NCBI GenBank assembly: GCA_020054695.1
Contig: JAHXBT010000016.1
Coordinates: 3,065-64,154 of the forward strand
Length of the DNA: 61,090 nt
Source: Rickettsiales bacterium
Lineage (GTDB): Bacteria; Pseudomonadota; Alphaproteobacteria; Rickettsiales; UBA1997
Direction of reading: 5' to 3'
Shown in pieces: positions 30,637 to 41,247 of this stretch (position 1 is the stretch's first letter; every line of letters starts with the position of its first letter). The translations under genes and the position numbers were made by a program. A model generated the notes under the pieces. The model was given only the letters and a program-made list of their open reading frames with translations, ran no database searches and was not told where the DNA came from.

Positions 30637-32574
30637 TTAATTGTCAAAAAAAGTCTTCAAGGTCTTTGATCTAGTTGGGTGCTTTAACTTAGATAGGGCT
30701 TTTGCCTCAATTTGACGAATTCTCTCTCTAGTAACCGAAAATTGTCTTCCAACCTCCTCTAAGGTGTGATCTGTTACCATACCAATACCAAACCTCATTC
30801 TTATAACCCTTTCCTCTCTTGGGGTTAAGGTTGACAAAATTTGAGTTGCGGATTCTTTCAGCTTACCGTAAGTGGCCGCATCATTTGGAGAGATTGCCGC
30901 CTTATCTTCAATAAAATCACCTAAAATACTTTCATCGTCGCCAGAAAGAGGGGTTTCTAAGCTAACCGGGTCCTTCGAAGTTTTAAGAATTTTTCTTACC
31001 CTGTCTACAGTCATATAAAGCTCCTTGGCAATTTCTTCAACGGTTGGCTCCCTTTGATTTTTTTGAACCATCTTCTTTTGGGTTTTTAAAATTTGATTTA
31101 ACCCTTCATTAATGTGAATTGGCGATCTAATCATCTTAGATTGGTCAGAAATTGCCCTAGTGATTGCTTGTCTAATCCACCATGTCGCATAAGTAGAAAA
31201 TTTATAACCCCTTTTATATTCAAACTTGTCAACTGCCTTCATTAAACCAATATTACCTTCTTGTATTAAGTCTAAAAACTGCAACCCCCTATTGGTATAT
31301 TTTTTGGCAATGGATACAACTAATCTTAAATTAGCTTTAATCATTTCTTTTTTAGCTTTAACCTCATCCCTTTGTCCTTGCCTGATAATAGATATAATGT
31401 TACGGAATTTATCTAAAGGTAGACCAGTTAACCTTACTGAATCTAAAATCTTTTTTCTAATCTTGATAACCTCCTCCTCTTTTTCAGCAATGCATTTCTT
31501 CATATGCTTATTGCCAGAAGATTTTATTTGCTCTACCCAGTTATCCTTCTCAATATTTTGATGTTTTTTCAAAAAATCAACCCTTTCACAACCATATTTA
31601 GTAAATAATCTTAACAAATCAATTTCCTTTTCTCTAACTTGCTCATCTATTTCAGATAGCTGACCAACTAAAGACTTAATTAAATCATCATTAAAATTAA
31701 TCTCTTTTGTTAAATCATCCAGATTATCAACAAGTTTTTTACTTCTTTTGTCACAATATAATTTATCATAACCGCCAGATTCTAATTTCTTAAGGATTTT
31801 TTCGGATAAATCTGAAATTTTCTGCAGTAAATCTAGCATTCTGGGCATCAATATCCTCTCCATAGAAACGAAAGATGTTATAGAATCAAACTCATCCTCT
31901 TCTCCATATAGGTCATTTTCCTCAGGCTCCTCATCTTCTATTATACCTAAATCGCTATCAATAATAATATCTCCATTGTTGCTAGCACTTTGGTCACTAT
32001 TTTTCAACATTTCTTCTAATTCAGAATTGTATGTTTCGTCAATCCTAATAATGTCTCTTAGTAGTAAATTGCCCCCAGATAGGCCATCATACCAATCAAT
32101 AAAATATTTCATTACCACTGGTGTTGAACATAGGGTTGCCACAACCTTATTCCTGCTGGCTTCAATTTTCATGGCAATCTCAACCTCATTCTCACGAGTT
32201 AATAACTTGAGGTTACTCATTGATTTAAGATAGTTTTTTACCGAATCTTCTGTTCTTTTTTGTGATTTTTCGTCATCTTCAGCTCTAGAGTCATGATCAG
32301 ATTCTTTTTCAACAATTTGAATTTTAAATTCTGATAAAATATCAAATATTTTTTCAATTTTATCAGGATCTATTGCTTCATTTTCAATGTATTTATTGAT
32401 TTTATCATAGGTAATATATCCTTTTGACTTAACGCTAGCAATTAATTTCTTCAATTTAATTGCTGCAGACTCAACATTATGTTTAGGATTAGGTTCTTTG
32501 ACAGAGGGACTTAAGGCCTTAAGGTTTTCCTTATGTTGATCTTTTGAATTTTCTATATTTATACTATCAGTCAT
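30637..32574 (-). CDS. rpoD: RNA polymerase sigma-70 factor RpoD
   Basis: Region 2 YKRGYKFSTYATWWIRQAITRAI, HINEGLNQILK, region 4 ERVIRMRFGIGMVTDHTLEEVGRQFSVTRERIRQIEAKALSKLKHP. Start set to Met-9 of the track ORF, just after the secA stop. Confidence 0.97.
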   Translation of the reverse strand: MTDSINIENSKDQHKENLKALSPSVKEPNPKHNVESAAIKLKKLIASVKSKGYITYDKINKYIENEAIDPDKIEKIFDILSEFKIQIVEKESDHDSRAEDDEKSQKRTEDSVKNYLKSMSNLKLLTRENEVEIAMKIEASRNKVVATLCSTPVVMKYFIDWYDGLSGGNLLLRDIIRIDETYNSELEEMLKNSDQSASNNGDIIIDSDLGIIEDEEPEENDLYGEEDEFDSITSFVSMERILMPRMLDLLQKISDLSEKILKKLESGGYDKLYCDKRSKKLVDNLDDLTKEINFNDDLIKSLVGQLSEIDEQVREKEIDLLRLFTKYGCERVDFLKKHQNIEKDNWVEQIKSSGNKHMKKCIAEKEEEVIKIRKKILDSVRLTGLPLDKFRNIISIIRQGQRDEVKAKKEMIKANLRLVVSIAKKYTNRGLQFLDLIQEGNIGLMKAVDKFEYKRGYKFSTYATWWIRQAITRAISDQSKMIRSPIHINEGLNQILKTQKKMVQKNQREPTVEEIAKELYMTVDRVRKILKTSKDPVSLETPLSGDDESILGDFIEDKAAISPNDAATYGKLKESATQILSTLTPREERVIRMRFGIGMVTDHTLEEVGRQFSVTRERIRQIEAKALSKLKHPTRSKTLKTFFDN

Positions 32575-32576
32575 TT

Positions 32577-35297
32577 TTAAGTAATTTTTCCGTGACAATG
32601 TTTATATTTAAGGCCGCTACCGCAAGGACATTTCTGATTTCTACCGGTATTTGCCCACTCATCTAATTTATTATCACTAGTTTTTTTAATACTCTCTGTT
32701 TTTTTAGGCAATTGCTGATCACTTAACCCCGAATCGTTAACCGAATATTTATGTTGAGCACCTTCTTTTGATTTGGATAATTTTACAAATTTATCTAGAA
32801 TCTCCTCTTTACTAACATCGCTTTGTAACTTGGCATGAGATATCCTCACTAAAGACTTTTCCTCGATATCATATATCATATCTTGAAATAGCTCAGCGGA
32901 TTCTCTTTTGTACTCAATAAAAGGATCTTTCCCAGCATACGCCCTAAGGTTAATATTGTTTCTAATTTTATCAAGAGATAAAAGATGGTTTTTCCACTCG
33001 TAGTCTAGTGTCATTAAAAAAATTTGACGCCTAACTTCTTTTTCTATTTTCTCACCATGCTCTTTTTTCTTCTCTTCAATTAATTTTTCTGATTCTTGGT
33101 TAATATAATCCAAGATTTCAATATCACTAATTCCTTCTTTTTGTGATAATGATTTAATGTCTAATTTTAAATTATAAATTCGTAATATTTCTTTTTCTAT
33201 GAATTCTAAATTCCATTTTTCTAAATAAGATTTTTTTGGAATAGCCTTGCCAACTACGTCCTGATTTACATCGTCTATTATCTTTTTTATATTCTCGGTT
33301 AAATCCTCTGATTTTATTAAATCCGCCCTCCTTTTAAAAATTTCCTTTCTTTGATCATTTACTATATCATCATACTTCAAAAGATTCTTTCTAATCTCAA
33401 AATGATGTGCCTCCACTTTTCTTTGTGCCCTTATTAAAGTTTTAGTTATTAGTGGGTGGAAAATAGCCTCGCCATCTTTCAAGCCTAATTTTGACAAAAT
33501 TATTTTCAATTTATCAGAACCAAAAATTCTCATTAGGTCATCTTCTAGTGATAAATAAAACTTAGATTTACCAATGTCACCCTGTCTTCCTGACCTTCCA
33601 CGCAGCTGGTTATCAATTCTTCTGCTTTCATGCCTCTCTGTCCCCAATACATAAAGGCCTCCAGCTTCTATCGCAATTTTTTTATCTTTAGATATCTTCT
33701 CATCTATTAATTCTATCTTTTCTTGTAATTTTGCCTTAGTTAGTTTTTTAGATTTTAGATCTTCTGTTAACGCATCTTTGTTGCCTCCTAACACAATATC
33801 AGTTCCACGTCCAGCCATATTGGTTGCAATAGTAATTGAACCCGGCATCCCTGCTTGTGAAATAATTTTTGACTCTTCCCTATGAAACTTAGCATTTAAA
33901 ACTTTATGAGGTAATTTTTCCTTTTTTAACAATCTAGACAACTGTTCAGACTGATCAATTGTTACAGTACCAACCAAAACAGGCTGTTGTTTTGTATGAC
34001 ATTCTTTGATATCTTTAATAATGGCATTATATTTTTCAGATTTTGTTTTATAAATCTCATCATCCTCATCTATTCTATTGATCTGTCGATGCGTAGGGAC
34101 TTGAACTGTTTTTAGATTATATATTTCCTCAAATTCTGCCGCTTCGGTAACCGCCGTACCTGTCATTCCAGATAGCTTATCATAGAGACGAAAGTAATTT
34201 TGAAACGTTATAGAGGAAAGGGTTTGATTCTCATTTTTTACTCTCAATCCCTCTTTGGCTTCTAATGCCTGATGTAAACCATCAGAAAAACGCCTACCCT
34301 CCTGCATTCTACCAGTAAATTCATCAATAATGACCAAGTTACCATTTTTAACTATATAGTCACTATTGTTTTTGAATAGTTTATGAGCTTTTAGGGCTTG
34401 GTTAAAATGGTGCATAATTGACATATTTTCTAGGTCAAATAGGTTTGATTCCTTTGATATCAATCCACCTCTTTTTAATATATTTTCTGCATTTTCTGAC
34501 CCAAATTCTGTTAGAAAAATATGACGTGATTTTTCCTCAATTTCATAATCATCCTTTGACAATTGAGATATAATTTTATTTACCTTTTCATACAAGTCTG
34601 AATTGTCATTAGTTGGTCCAGAAATAATTAACGGACTTCTTGACTCATCAATTAAAATTGAATCAACTTCGTCAATAATAGCAAAATTACGGCCGGTTGT
34701 TACAACTTCATCCAAGGAAAATTTCATATTATCCCTCAAATAATCAAATCCTAATTCATTATTGGTAGCATATATGATGTCACATTGATAGATTTTTTTA
34801 CGATCCTCGTCCGCAACATCTCCGGCTATACAGCCAACGGTTAGTCCTAAAAATTCATGAACTTGTCCCATCCAGCTAGAATCTCTTTTTGCAAGATAAT
34901 CATTAACTGTTACAATGTGCACAGCTTTGCCAGAAAGAGCGTTAAGATAAGAAGGTAATGTGGAAACCAAAGTTTTCCCTTCGCCTGTTTTCATCTCGGC
35001 AATCTTTCCTTGATGCAAAATAATGCCACCAATTAATTGTACATCAAAATGGCGCATATTTAGTACTCTTTTGGCAGCCTCACGGACAACGGCAAACGCC
35101 TCTGGCAAAATATCATCGAGGCTTTTGCCTGATTGGACCTGCTTCTTAAATAAATCCGTTTTTTTCTTCAAGTCATAATCGGACAACTTCGACATCCCAC
35201 CTTCTAACGAGTTGATTTTGTCAACAGTTAAATTAAAAGACTTAACCACCCTATCGTTAACAGAGCCAAAAATTTTGGTTAAAATAAAATTAATCAT
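32577..35297 (-). CDS. secA: Preprotein translocase ATPase SecA
   Basis: GEGKTLVSTLPSYLNAL, DEVDSILIDESRSPLIISG, NMAGRGTDI, C-terminal CPCGSGLKYKHCHG zinc site. Start set to MINFILTKIFG. Confidence 0.98.
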   Translation of the reverse strand: MINFILTKIFGSVNDRVVKSFNLTVDKINSLEGGMSKLSDYDLKKKTDLFKKQVQSGKSLDDILPEAFAVVREAAKRVLNMRHFDVQLIGGIILHQGKIAEMKTGEGKTLVSTLPSYLNALSGKAVHIVTVNDYLAKRDSSWMGQVHEFLGLTVGCIAGDVADEDRKKIYQCDIIYATNNELGFDYLRDNMKFSLDEVVTTGRNFAIIDEVDSILIDESRSPLIISGPTNDNSDLYEKVNKIISQLSKDDYEIEEKSRHIFLTEFGSENAENILKRGGLISKESNLFDLENMSIMHHFNQALKAHKLFKNNSDYIVKNGNLVIIDEFTGRMQEGRRFSDGLHQALEAKEGLRVKNENQTLSSITFQNYFRLYDKLSGMTGTAVTEAAEFEEIYNLKTVQVPTHRQINRIDEDDEIYKTKSEKYNAIIKDIKECHTKQQPVLVGTVTIDQSEQLSRLLKKEKLPHKVLNAKFHREESKIISQAGMPGSITIATNMAGRGTDIVLGGNKDALTEDLKSKKLTKAKLQEKIELIDEKISKDKKIAIEAGGLYVLGTERHESRRIDNQLRGRSGRQGDIGKSKFYLSLEDDLMRIFGSDKLKIILSKLGLKDGEAIFHPLITKTLIRAQRKVEAHHFEIRKNLLKYDDIVNDQRKEIFKRRADLIKSEDLTENIKKIIDDVNQDVVGKAIPKKSYLEKWNLEFIEKEILRIYNLKLDIKSLSQKEGISDIEILDYINQESEKLIEEKKKEHGEKIEKEVRRQIFLMTLDYEWKNHLLSLDKIRNNINLRAYAGKDPFIEYKRESAELFQDMIYDIEEKSLVRISHAKLQSDVSKEEILDKFVKLSKSKEGAQHKYSVNDSGLSDQQLPKKTESIKKTSDNKLDEWANTGRNQKCPCGSGLKYKHCHGKIT

Positions 35298-36498
35298 ACT
35301 TTGCTCGATATAATAATTGATGTTTTTCAAGACGGATACTGCCGATATAAATCAATATTGACCCAATTATTGCTGACAATGCAGACCCAACCATAACACC
35401 GATCCTAATTTTATTTAATATTTCAGGATCTGTAAAGGCTAAGTTACCAATAAATAGACTCATAGTAAAGCCAATTCCTGTTAAAAGCGCAACACCGTAA
35501 AATTGTAAAACATTAGCACCTCTAAAAAAATAACCCATTTTTAACTTGTTAATCAAAATAATTGCCGTGACTACGCCAACTTGCTTACCAACAAAAAGAC
35601 CAAATATTATACCCAAAACCAAAGGGTCTAACAAAACATTGATAGTGACGCTATCAAACACTATGCCAGCACTAGCAAAAGCAAAAATAGGCAATATAAC
35701 ATAATTTACTGGCTTATGCAATATATTTTCTAGAAAATAAAGTGGCACATCATTTTTTCTCTTATGTTTTAGCTTGCAAGGTAAAAACATAGCTAAAGTA
35801 ACGCCGGCAATAGTTGCGTGAATTCCAGATTTTAGGACAAAAATCCACAATACCACCCCCAAACACAAATACGGCGTAACAGCTGTCACTCTTAAGCGAT
35901 TAAGGATAAATAATAATATAAAAACAAGAAAGGAAAGCTCTATATATCCTACTACAATATTATCACTATAAAAAATAGCAATAATTAAAATTGCGACCAA
36001 GTCATCTATTACCGCAAGAGCAACTAAAAATATTTTTAAAGACTTAGGAACCTTGTCACCAAAAAGATTAAGAACCCCAACAGCAAAAGCAATGTCAGTT
36101 GCGGTTGGAATTGCCCACCCCCTCATATTACTTTCAAAACCATCATTAATATGGGCAAATATCAAGGCAGGGACAACAACTCCACCTATGGCCGCGACTA
36201 AAGGCTTAACAATTGCAGAACGATTAGATAATTCACCATTAACAATTTCATGCTTTAACTCAATACCAATGAGAAAAAAGAATATAGCCATCAGAGCATC
36301 GTCAACCCATAATTTGATTGTCATTTCCTTAAAAATACCAAAAAAAGACAGGTTTAGATTTAGTTTTGTATTAAAAAAAGATTCATAGTATGGTTGCAAT
36401 GAAGAGTTGACAACAACCATGGCCAGAAGGGCAAAAAGTAGTAAAATAATACCACTAGAAGATTGGGATTTAAAAAAATTTTTAATCAACGCTCTCAT
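35290..36498 (-). CDS. nhaA: Na+/H+ antiporter NhaA
   Basis: FFLIGIELKHEIVNGELSN, GWAIPTATDIAFAVGVL, ALAVIDDLVAILIIAIFY, GIGFTMSLFIGNLAF. Confidence 0.95.
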   Translation of the reverse strand: MRALIKNFFKSQSSSGIILLLFALLAMVVVNSSLQPYYESFFNTKLNLNLSFFGIFKEMTIKLWVDDALMAIFFFLIGIELKHEIVNGELSNRSAIVKPLVAAIGGVVVPALIFAHINDGFESNMRGWAIPTATDIAFAVGVLNLFGDKVPKSLKIFLVALAVIDDLVAILIIAIFYSDNIVVGYIELSFLVFILLFILNRLRVTAVTPYLCLGVVLWIFVLKSGIHATIAGVTLAMFLPCKLKHKRKNDVPLYFLENILHKPVNYVILPIFAFASAGIVFDSVTINVLLDPLVLGIIFGLFVGKQVGVVTAIILINKLKMGYFFRGANVLQFYGVALLTGIGFTMSLFIGNLAFTDPEILNKIRIGVMVGSALSAIIGSILIYIGSIRLEKHQLLYRAKYD

Positions 36499-36701
36499 TT
36501 ATACCAAATTCACAAAGCTATATTAATTTTAACCCCGCCTTCAAACAACTTGTTAATGTAAAAAACAAGAAATTTAAAAAATCATAAGCTATTTATAATA
36601 CAAATTATTACTAAAAACCCACTAAAGAGGTAAGCCTTACAACTATAATCTACTAAAATATAATTGCAATTAACAAAATATCTTATAGCTATACCTTATT
36701 A

Positions 36702-37532
36702 TTAATAATCCACAACACTTACTATATCAACCCTATTAACATTCTCTATCATTTTAGCAAACACCTTGTCATGCCCAACCTTACTAACTTGACCAACCAA
36801 TATGCCATAAGGCAATGAGTCGCCATCACCAGAAGTAAAAACCATGTCTCCCTTCTGTAGACCATGATCCTTATCCAAATATAAAATCTCCATTACCCCC
36901 TCATTGTTCCCTTTTGGCACGCCCCTATTTTTACTTCTAGATGTGATAATTGGTATATGTGAGTTTATGTCTGTTGGCAACAATATTCTGGATTTATTCT
37001 TCCCAACACTAGATATCCTACCAATCATCGCATATTTTCCTACCACAATTGAATCTTGTTTAATATTATGGTTAGAACCTATTTCTACAAATATTGAGTT
37101 ACTATATGTCCTATTGGACCTACCTATAATTCTAGAAGATTTATTTTGTACAGATCTTAAGCCAACATAATTGGCTAAATCTTTAAGATATTCATTTTCT
37201 TCCTTTACCTTTAGCAAATTTAAAAGCTGCTGTTTTAGATTTTTATTTTCTTTTTGTAGTATTGTATTTATTTCTTTACTTCTAACTAGTTCTTTAAGGT
37301 TAGAGGAGGAGTTAATTAGGTAGTTAATAGGGTAAAAAACAACCTCAATGACCGGCAAAGTAATGTTAACAAAAGTCATGGATACTTTATCATTAAAGCT
37401 TTTATTACCTAGACTAATTGCCAAAAATATTATAGATAAAATAGTAAATAATTTTGTTTCTATTTTTCTATAAACAGAAGATATAATATAATATATACTA
37501 AAATTATTACGATATAAATTATTATTTTTCAT
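36702..37532 (-). CDS. mreC: Rod shape-determining protein MreC
   Basis: N-terminal TM, coiled coil (ENKNLKQQLLNLLKVKEENEYLKDL), SRIIGRSNRTYSNSIFVEIGSNHNIKQDSIVVG, GDMVFTSGDGDSLPYGILVGQV. Confidence 0.9.
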   Translation of the reverse strand: MKNNNLYRNNFSIYYIISSVYRKIETKLFTILSIIFLAISLGNKSFNDKVSMTFVNITLPVIEVVFYPINYLINSSSNLKELVRSKEINTILQKENKNLKQQLLNLLKVKEENEYLKDLANYVGLRSVQNKSSRIIGRSNRTYSNSIFVEIGSNHNIKQDSIVVGKYAMIGRISSVGKNKSRILLPTDINSHIPIITSRSKNRGVPKGNNEGVMEILYLDKDHGLQKGDMVFTSGDGDSLPYGILVGQVSKVGHDKVFAKMIENVNRVDIVSVVDY

Positions 37533-38689
37533 TCTTCTAAAATATATTTTGCCGCCATATCGCTAGGCCCATCTTTAAAATTAATACCCATGGCAATTAA
37601 AGAGTCTTTAGATTTTTTAATTTGTTGTGAACACAAACTGTCATCATTTAGAAACTCTATAGCTTGGTTAGCTAAAATTTCTGGATCACACTTTTGTTGC
37701 AAAAATTCTGGGATTATTTCTTTTTTGGCTATTAAGTTAATTAAATTAGCAAACTTGACCTTGATTACCAACTTTACCAAATAATAAGTTAGATAATTTA
37801 CTTTATAAGTTACTATCATAGGCAGTTGATATAACGACATTTCAATATTATTAGTTCCAGATTTGGCTATAGCAAAATTAGCATCAGTAAATAACTCATA
37901 CTTATTATCTTGATTTATGATTATAATATCTTCTTTTGTATTTTTTAAATAATATCTAATAAACTTTTCCACTTTACTAGTTACTAAAATTGCAAATTTT
38001 ACTTCCTTGGAATATTCTTTTTTTATAATTTTTACAGCCCCAATTAATTTTGGCAATATCTTTTTCACTTCACCAAGCCTACTTCCCGCAGTTAAACAAA
38101 TCAACCCTTCCTCCTCTTTAATATTAAACCTTTTTCTAAAGGACCCTTTTTTACACATCTTCTTATTTTGTAAAATGGGATGTCCTATGAATTTACTTTT
38201 CAGGCCATATTTCTCAAATAAGGGGGGCTCAAATGGTAAAATAGTTAATAGTAAGTTATATATTTTAGATATTTTTTGAGCCCTTTTTTCTCTGTACGCC
38301 CATACTGAAGGTGCAATTAAATGACACTTTTTTGTATGTAATAAATTCTTATTATTCACAATCTTTTTTACCACTCTGAAAGAAAAGTCTGGAGAGTCAA
38401 TAGAAATTATTATGTCTGGATTAATCTCTTCGATTTTTTTAACAGTGTAATTAATTCTTCTGATTAATTTAGGTATATGAGGAACGACTTCTAAAAAACC
38501 CATTAAAGATAATTCAGAAATTGGAAAAATAGATTTTATATCATATTTTTCCTTTCTATTTCCGGCTAAACCAGAAAATTCTACGTTTTTATTTCCTGAA
38601 ATTAATGATTTTCATATTTTTTCACCCAAAAGGTCACCAGACTCTTCTCCTAAAATAAAAAATATTCTTAATTTTTTTACATCACTCAT
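37529..38689 (-). CDS. lpxB: Lipid-A-disaccharide synthase, interrupted by an in-frame TGA at codon 26 (possible pseudogene)
   Basis: From the ATG at 38689: MSDVKKLRIFFILGEESGDLLGEKI*KSLISGNKNVEFSGLAGNRKEKYDIKSIFPISELSLMGFLEVVPHIPKLI..., same frame throughout. TGA on the minus strand at 38614-38612. The track ORF begins only at the internal MGFLEVV. Confidence 0.9.
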
Positions 38690-39314
38690 GAGAAATAAAA
38701 TTTTTTAACAATTTTATTCCAGATTCACCACTTTTTTCTGGATGAAACTGTGTAGCTATAATATTATTTTTTGCAATAATTGATGTCAGCTTTTTGCCAT
38801 AATCAACAGTTGCGATAATGTCGTCACAAGACGAAGGAACAAAATGATAACTATGGACAAAATAAAAATGTTCGTTGCACGAAATACCTCCAAGAATATA
38901 ATGATCTTTCTCAATTTTTATATTATTCCAACCAATTTGAGGTATTTTTAATTTACCACTTTCGCTGTCTATTTTAACCACTTTTCCAGGAATAAATCCT
39001 AATCCTAATTTTTTACCATGTTCGTAACCAAAATCAGCTAACAATTGCATACCTACACAAATTCCTAAGAAAGATTTTTTTTTTGCAACAACCTCTTCTT
39101 TTAAAACATCCGTCATGTTGGAAATCTTAGAAAGAGAATCTATGCAATCACCAAAAGCCCCGACCCCAGGTAAGATAATTTTATCCGTCTTTTTAATATC
39201 TATTGGGTCAGAAGAAACCTGTATTTTATATTTATCATTATTTATTAATTTTAAAGCATTGTAAACTGACCTTATATTGCCAGACCCATAATCAACAATT
39301 GTAATTATTCTCAT
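38682..39314 (-). CDS. hisH: Imidazole glycerol phosphate synthase subunit HisH
   Basis: VDYGSGNIRSVYNAL, LPGVGAFGDCI, FLGICVGMQLLAD, IPQIGWNNI, FVHSYHF, ATQFHPEKSGESGIKLLKNF. Confidence 0.95.
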   Translation of the reverse strand: MRIITIVDYGSGNIRSVYNALKLINNDKYKIQVSSDPIDIKKTDKIILPGVGAFGDCIDSLSKISNMTDVLKEEVVAKKKSFLGICVGMQLLADFGYEHGKKLGLGFIPGKVVKIDSESGKLKIPQIGWNNIKIEKDHYILGGISCNEHFYFVHSYHFVPSSCDDIIATVDYGKKLTSIIAKNNIIATQFHPEKSGESGIKLLKNFISHE

Positions 39315-39328
39315 CCCAAAAAAAACTA

Positions 39329-39931
39329 TTATTCATGCCAGAAAGAACCAAAATATTTATAATTAGTACCGTAAAATACATTGCTAGACATAACCCCCTT
39401 TCCCTGACCACCACTAGCAGTACTACTCCTGGTAAAATCGAAAATATCACTAAAAATATTATTATCCGCAACAGACTGGTCTAATCCAAAACCTAGATTT
39501 TCATCTGAAGAAGTAACCATATTGTCAATACTACCTAAACTCCAATCAAAGTTACTAGGGCTAACAATATAACTATCTGAACCCGCTTCATTTAAAAACC
39601 TTATGACATAGTTAAAACAAAAACCATACCCCCTAGAAACAGCAAATTTATATTCGGAATCTTCTATTAATTTTGGATCATATCTAAAACCTTGACTATA
39701 TCTAGTTCTATAAAAACTATTACCTCTTGAATTTAACACCGTCTCACAACCGTCTCTAAAGCCTTTTTTAAATGTTGGCGTCCCCTCTGGGATCTTAATA
39801 TTAGTTCCGGATAAAAAGGTTGTGTCGGCAGCTTTTAACCACTGACAACCAGCTAAAACCGACAAGATAAGCAATATTATTATTTTAGATAAAAATATTG
39901 TTTTTATATGGGTAAAATAATTTTGACACAT
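39329..39931 (-). CDS. Putative lipoprotein of unknown function
   Basis: Lipobox-like LSVLAGC after a hydrophobic signal; FKKGFRDGCETVLNSRGNSFYRTRYSQGFRYDPKLIEDSEYKFAVSRGYGFCFNYV. Confidence 0.7.
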   Translation of the reverse strand: MCQNYFTHIKTIFLSKIIILLILSVLAGCQWLKAADTTFLSGTNIKIPEGTPTFKKGFRDGCETVLNSRGNSFYRTRYSQGFRYDPKLIEDSEYKFAVSRGYGFCFNYVIRFLNEAGSDSYIVSPSNFDWSLGSIDNMVTSSDENLGFGLDQSVADNNIFSDIFDFTRSSTASGGQGKGVMSSNVFYGTNYKYFGSFWHE

Positions 39932-41247
39932 AATCCTCCATAAGAACCCCTTCCTGCTGAAATTTGACCTCCATGAGAAGTTATAATATCCTTGGCAATA
40001 GATAATCCAAGCCCTGTTCCTATTATATCAAGATTACGAGAAGAGTCAAGCCTATAAAAGGGTTTGAAAATATTATCTATGTTGTTATCCTCCACTCCAT
40101 TGCCATCGTCGTCAATATTAATAATTATGTTATTTTTGCTGGTTTTAATCGAAATATAAATTTGATGCTTGGTATACTTAATAGCGTTGTCGATTATGTT
40201 TCTAATTGCCCTTTTTAAATTATTTACTTTACATGAAACCTTAATGCCAACTCCAACTCTGTTAATATAGCTAATATTGTTATGAATAGATTGATAAGAA
40301 TTTATAATTTCGTTAAAATATTTTTTAGCATATACGTCCCTACTGCTTTCAGATTGATTGCCCCTGTTAAACTCTAGGTATTCATTAATAATTATTTCCA
40401 TATCGTAAATATCTGCCTCCAACTTTGACAACTCTTTGCTCTTTTTCATAACAGCTATCTGTAATTTCATTCTTGTTAACAATGTGCGCAAATCATGAGA
40501 AACGCTAGATAACATAATGGTCCTTTGATTAATTTGACGACTTATTCTTTCTTTCATTCGAATCAAAGACATACCCAAAGATCTAATTTCACTAGCACCT
40601 CTTATCTTAAAATTTACAACATCCATACCCATACCTAGTTTTTGCGCATTTCTTTTTAAATATTTAATGGATTTAACTTGGTTCTTTATAAATAATATAG
40701 AAATTAATGATGTAATGCTAGACATAGCTATAATCCACGCTACAAAAACCCCTCTTCTAGAGGTAATTATTTTCTTCTTCGGCAAGTCTAATTTTAAAAT
40801 ATTATTTTTTAACTGGATTTCTATTATTGCTCGATTTTTATTCTGCGAAGGATAAATAACAAACAAATCTATACCAAACCCTTTTAAGCTCATTCTCAAA
40901 TAAGTAAACGAATCTATAACGGGGAATAGATTAATAAATCCTAAAAACTTTTTAGTTTCATAGTTGTAATATTTCGGATTTATATTTTTACTCTTTATAA
41001 TTTCTGACCTAATGCCAGTTTTTTGAAAAAATTCACTTACTAACTTACCTTCTTTATTTTTTTTATAGATATTATATATAAGGTATATTTGTCCAGACAT
41101 TGATTCTGCCATATGTTTGTTGGTGTTGCTTACATGGTTATAATAAAAAACACAGATGATAGTTACTTGAACCAGAAACAGGGGTATTAATATTATTAAT
41201 AGGAATCGGTTGAGAAGAGATTTGGGTATAAACTTTTTGAAAAACAT
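39904..41247 (-). CDS. Sensor histidine kinase, EnvZ-like
   Basis: Two TM segments flanking a sensor, HAMP-like linker, SSVSHDLRTLLTRMKLQIAVMKKSKEL (H-box), NIIDNAIKYTKH (N-box), DDGNGV, GTGLGLSIAKDIITSHGG. Confidence 0.93.
   Translation of the reverse strand: MFFKKFIPKSLLNRFLLIILIPLFLVQVTIICVFYYNHVSNTNKHMAESMSGQIYLIYNIYKKNKEGKLVSEFFQKTGIRSEIIKSKNINPKYYNYETKKFLGFINLFPVIDSFTYLRMSLKGFGIDLFVIYPSQNKNRAIIEIQLKNNILKLDLPKKKIITSRRGVFVAWIIAMSSITSLISILFIKNQVKSIKYLKRNAQKLGMGMDVVNFKIRGASEIRSLGMSLIRMKERISRQINQRTIMLSSVSHDLRTLLTRMKLQIAVMKKSKELSKLEADIYDMEIIINEYLEFNRGNQSESSRDVYAKKYFNEIINSYQSIHNNISYINRVGVGIKVSCKVNNLKRAIRNIIDNAIKYTKHQIYISIKTSKNNIIINIDDDGNGVEDNNIDNIFKPFYRLDSSRNLDIIGTGLGLSIAKDIITSHGGQISAGRGSYGGLCVKIILPI

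Noticed and set aside
30700-35300. rpoD start overlapping the secA 3' end and secA start overlapping nhaA, as unusual long overlaps
   Set aside because: Explained by upstream over-extension of the track ORFs; internal Met starts give normal short junctions.
38580-38640. Genome-wide UGA reassignment to tryptophan as explanation for the lpxB stop
   Set aside because: Several genes here terminate with TGA at positions fitting normal gene ends (hisH, lpxB, the 138-aa ORF), so UGA works as stop.
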